A stretch of 13,638 bases of DNA from JBBQHM01 sp038323965. GTDB lineage: Bacteria; Verrucomicrobiota; Verrucomicrobiia; Chthoniobacterales; UBA10450. The translations under genes were made by a program, and so were the position numbers. The stretch lies in NCBI GenBank assembly GCA_038323965.1, contig JBBQHM010000056.1, positions 1 through 13,638 on the forward strand, read 5' to 3'. The notes beneath the pieces are model-generated. The model saw nothing but the letters and a program-made list of their open reading frames with translations, did no database searches and was not told the DNA's origin. The first letter of the stretch is position 1; every line of letters starts with the position of its first letter. Of the stretch, positions 13,285 through 13,638 are shown piece after piece.

Positions 13285-13638
13285 TGTTTCGGGACGCGTT
13301 CGCGGGAAAAACGGTCTGGGTTTCCGGCGCGACAGGTTTCAAGGGCTCGTGGCTTTGCGAATGGCTGCTCACTCTCGGCGCGAAGGTCCACGGCTTTGCG
13401 CTCGCGCCTGATACTGATCCGGCGCTCTTCGATCAGCTCGGCCTGGCCTCGAGAATCGAGAACACGCTGCACGATATTCGCGACGCCGAGTTCGTGCAGA
13501 AATCGATCGCAACCGCGAATCCCGACTTCGCCTTTCACCTCGCTGCGCAGCCTCTCGTTCGTCAATCCTACCGCGAGCCGCTCGAGACTTATGCCGTCAA
13601 TGTCATGGGCACCGCCCACGTTCTCGACGCGCTGCGCG
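13284..13638 (+). CDS. rfbG: CDP-glucose 4,6-dehydratase (partial, 5' end)
   Basis: The first 118 codons are visible, starting at ATG 13284, whose A is the last base of the rfbF stop (TGATG), so translation is coupled. The protein begins MFRDAFAGKTVWVSGATGFK then GSWLCEWLLTLGA. SGATGFKGSWL is the NAD-binding loop peculiar to CDP-glucose 4,6-dehydratases. It continues with DIRDAEFV, FAFHLAAQPLVRQSYREPLE and TYAVNVMGTAHVLDAL, again matching RfbG. The enzyme gives CDP-4-keto-6-deoxyglucose from the RfbF product. The catalytic YxxxK lies beyond the right edge. The downstream branch (abequose, paratose, tyvelose, ascarylose or another sugar) cannot be told from what is here. Confidence 0.95.
   Translation, partial: MFRDAFAGKTVWVSGATGFKGSWLCEWLLTLGAKVHGFALAPDTDPALFDQLGLASRIENTLHDIRDAEFVQKSIATANPDFAFHLAAQPLVRQSYREPLETYAVNVMGTAHVLDALR

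Overview
The window is a GC-rich bacterial chromosome segment, densely packed with genes on both strands. Start codons are mixed (ATG, GTG, perhaps TTG), and Shine-Dalgarno sequences are weak or absent in front of most genes. The gene set points to a Gram-negative bacterium that makes surface polysaccharide: undecaprenyl phosphate metabolism, UDP-Galf, GDP-mannose dehydratase, CDP-glucose enzymes and a Wzm-type exporter. A single squalene/phytoene synthase, a DUF6941-like protein, a DUF3309-like membrane peptide and the composition suggest a soil Verrucomicrobiota (Chthoniobacterales-like). That assignment is inference at moderate-to-low confidence, because no rRNA or tRNA lies in the window.

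Left part (1-4173): the start of a YciA-type acyl-CoA thioesterase runs off the left edge on the minus strand. A palindromic REP-like element separates it from queA (queuosine tRNA modification, minus). A [4Fe-4S] family-4 uracil-DNA glycosylase (plus) is divergent from queA, and its 3' end overlaps a squalene/phytoene synthase (minus). That gene is in turn divergent from hemW (plus).

Middle part (4174-8478): the hemW/uppS convergent gap holds two more copies of the REP-like family, sharing a 37-bp exact direct repeat. purA-uppS form a tight minus-strand pair. A DUF3309-like small membrane protein gene divergent from purA is broken by an in-frame TAA. A minus-strand cluster then reads GDP-mannose 4,6-dehydratase, PII protein, uppP, DUF6941-like protein. 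uppS and uppP make and recycle the lipid carrier on which the polysaccharides of the right part would be assembled.

Right part (8514-13638): a polysaccharide/O-antigen precursor region. GDP-mannose 4,6-dehydratase (minus) is divergent from glf (UDP-galactopyranose mutase, plus). A two-gene cassette of an MNT/AbiEii-type nucleotidyltransferase and an overlapping small helical protein lies between glf and an ABC-2 polysaccharide export permease. The permease is followed closely by rfbF and the start of rfbG, giving CDP-4-keto-6-deoxyglucose, the precursor of 3,6-dideoxyhexoses. The nucleotidyltransferase pair is the best candidate for an under-described system. Most of the rest is recognisable housekeeping or envelope biosynthesis.
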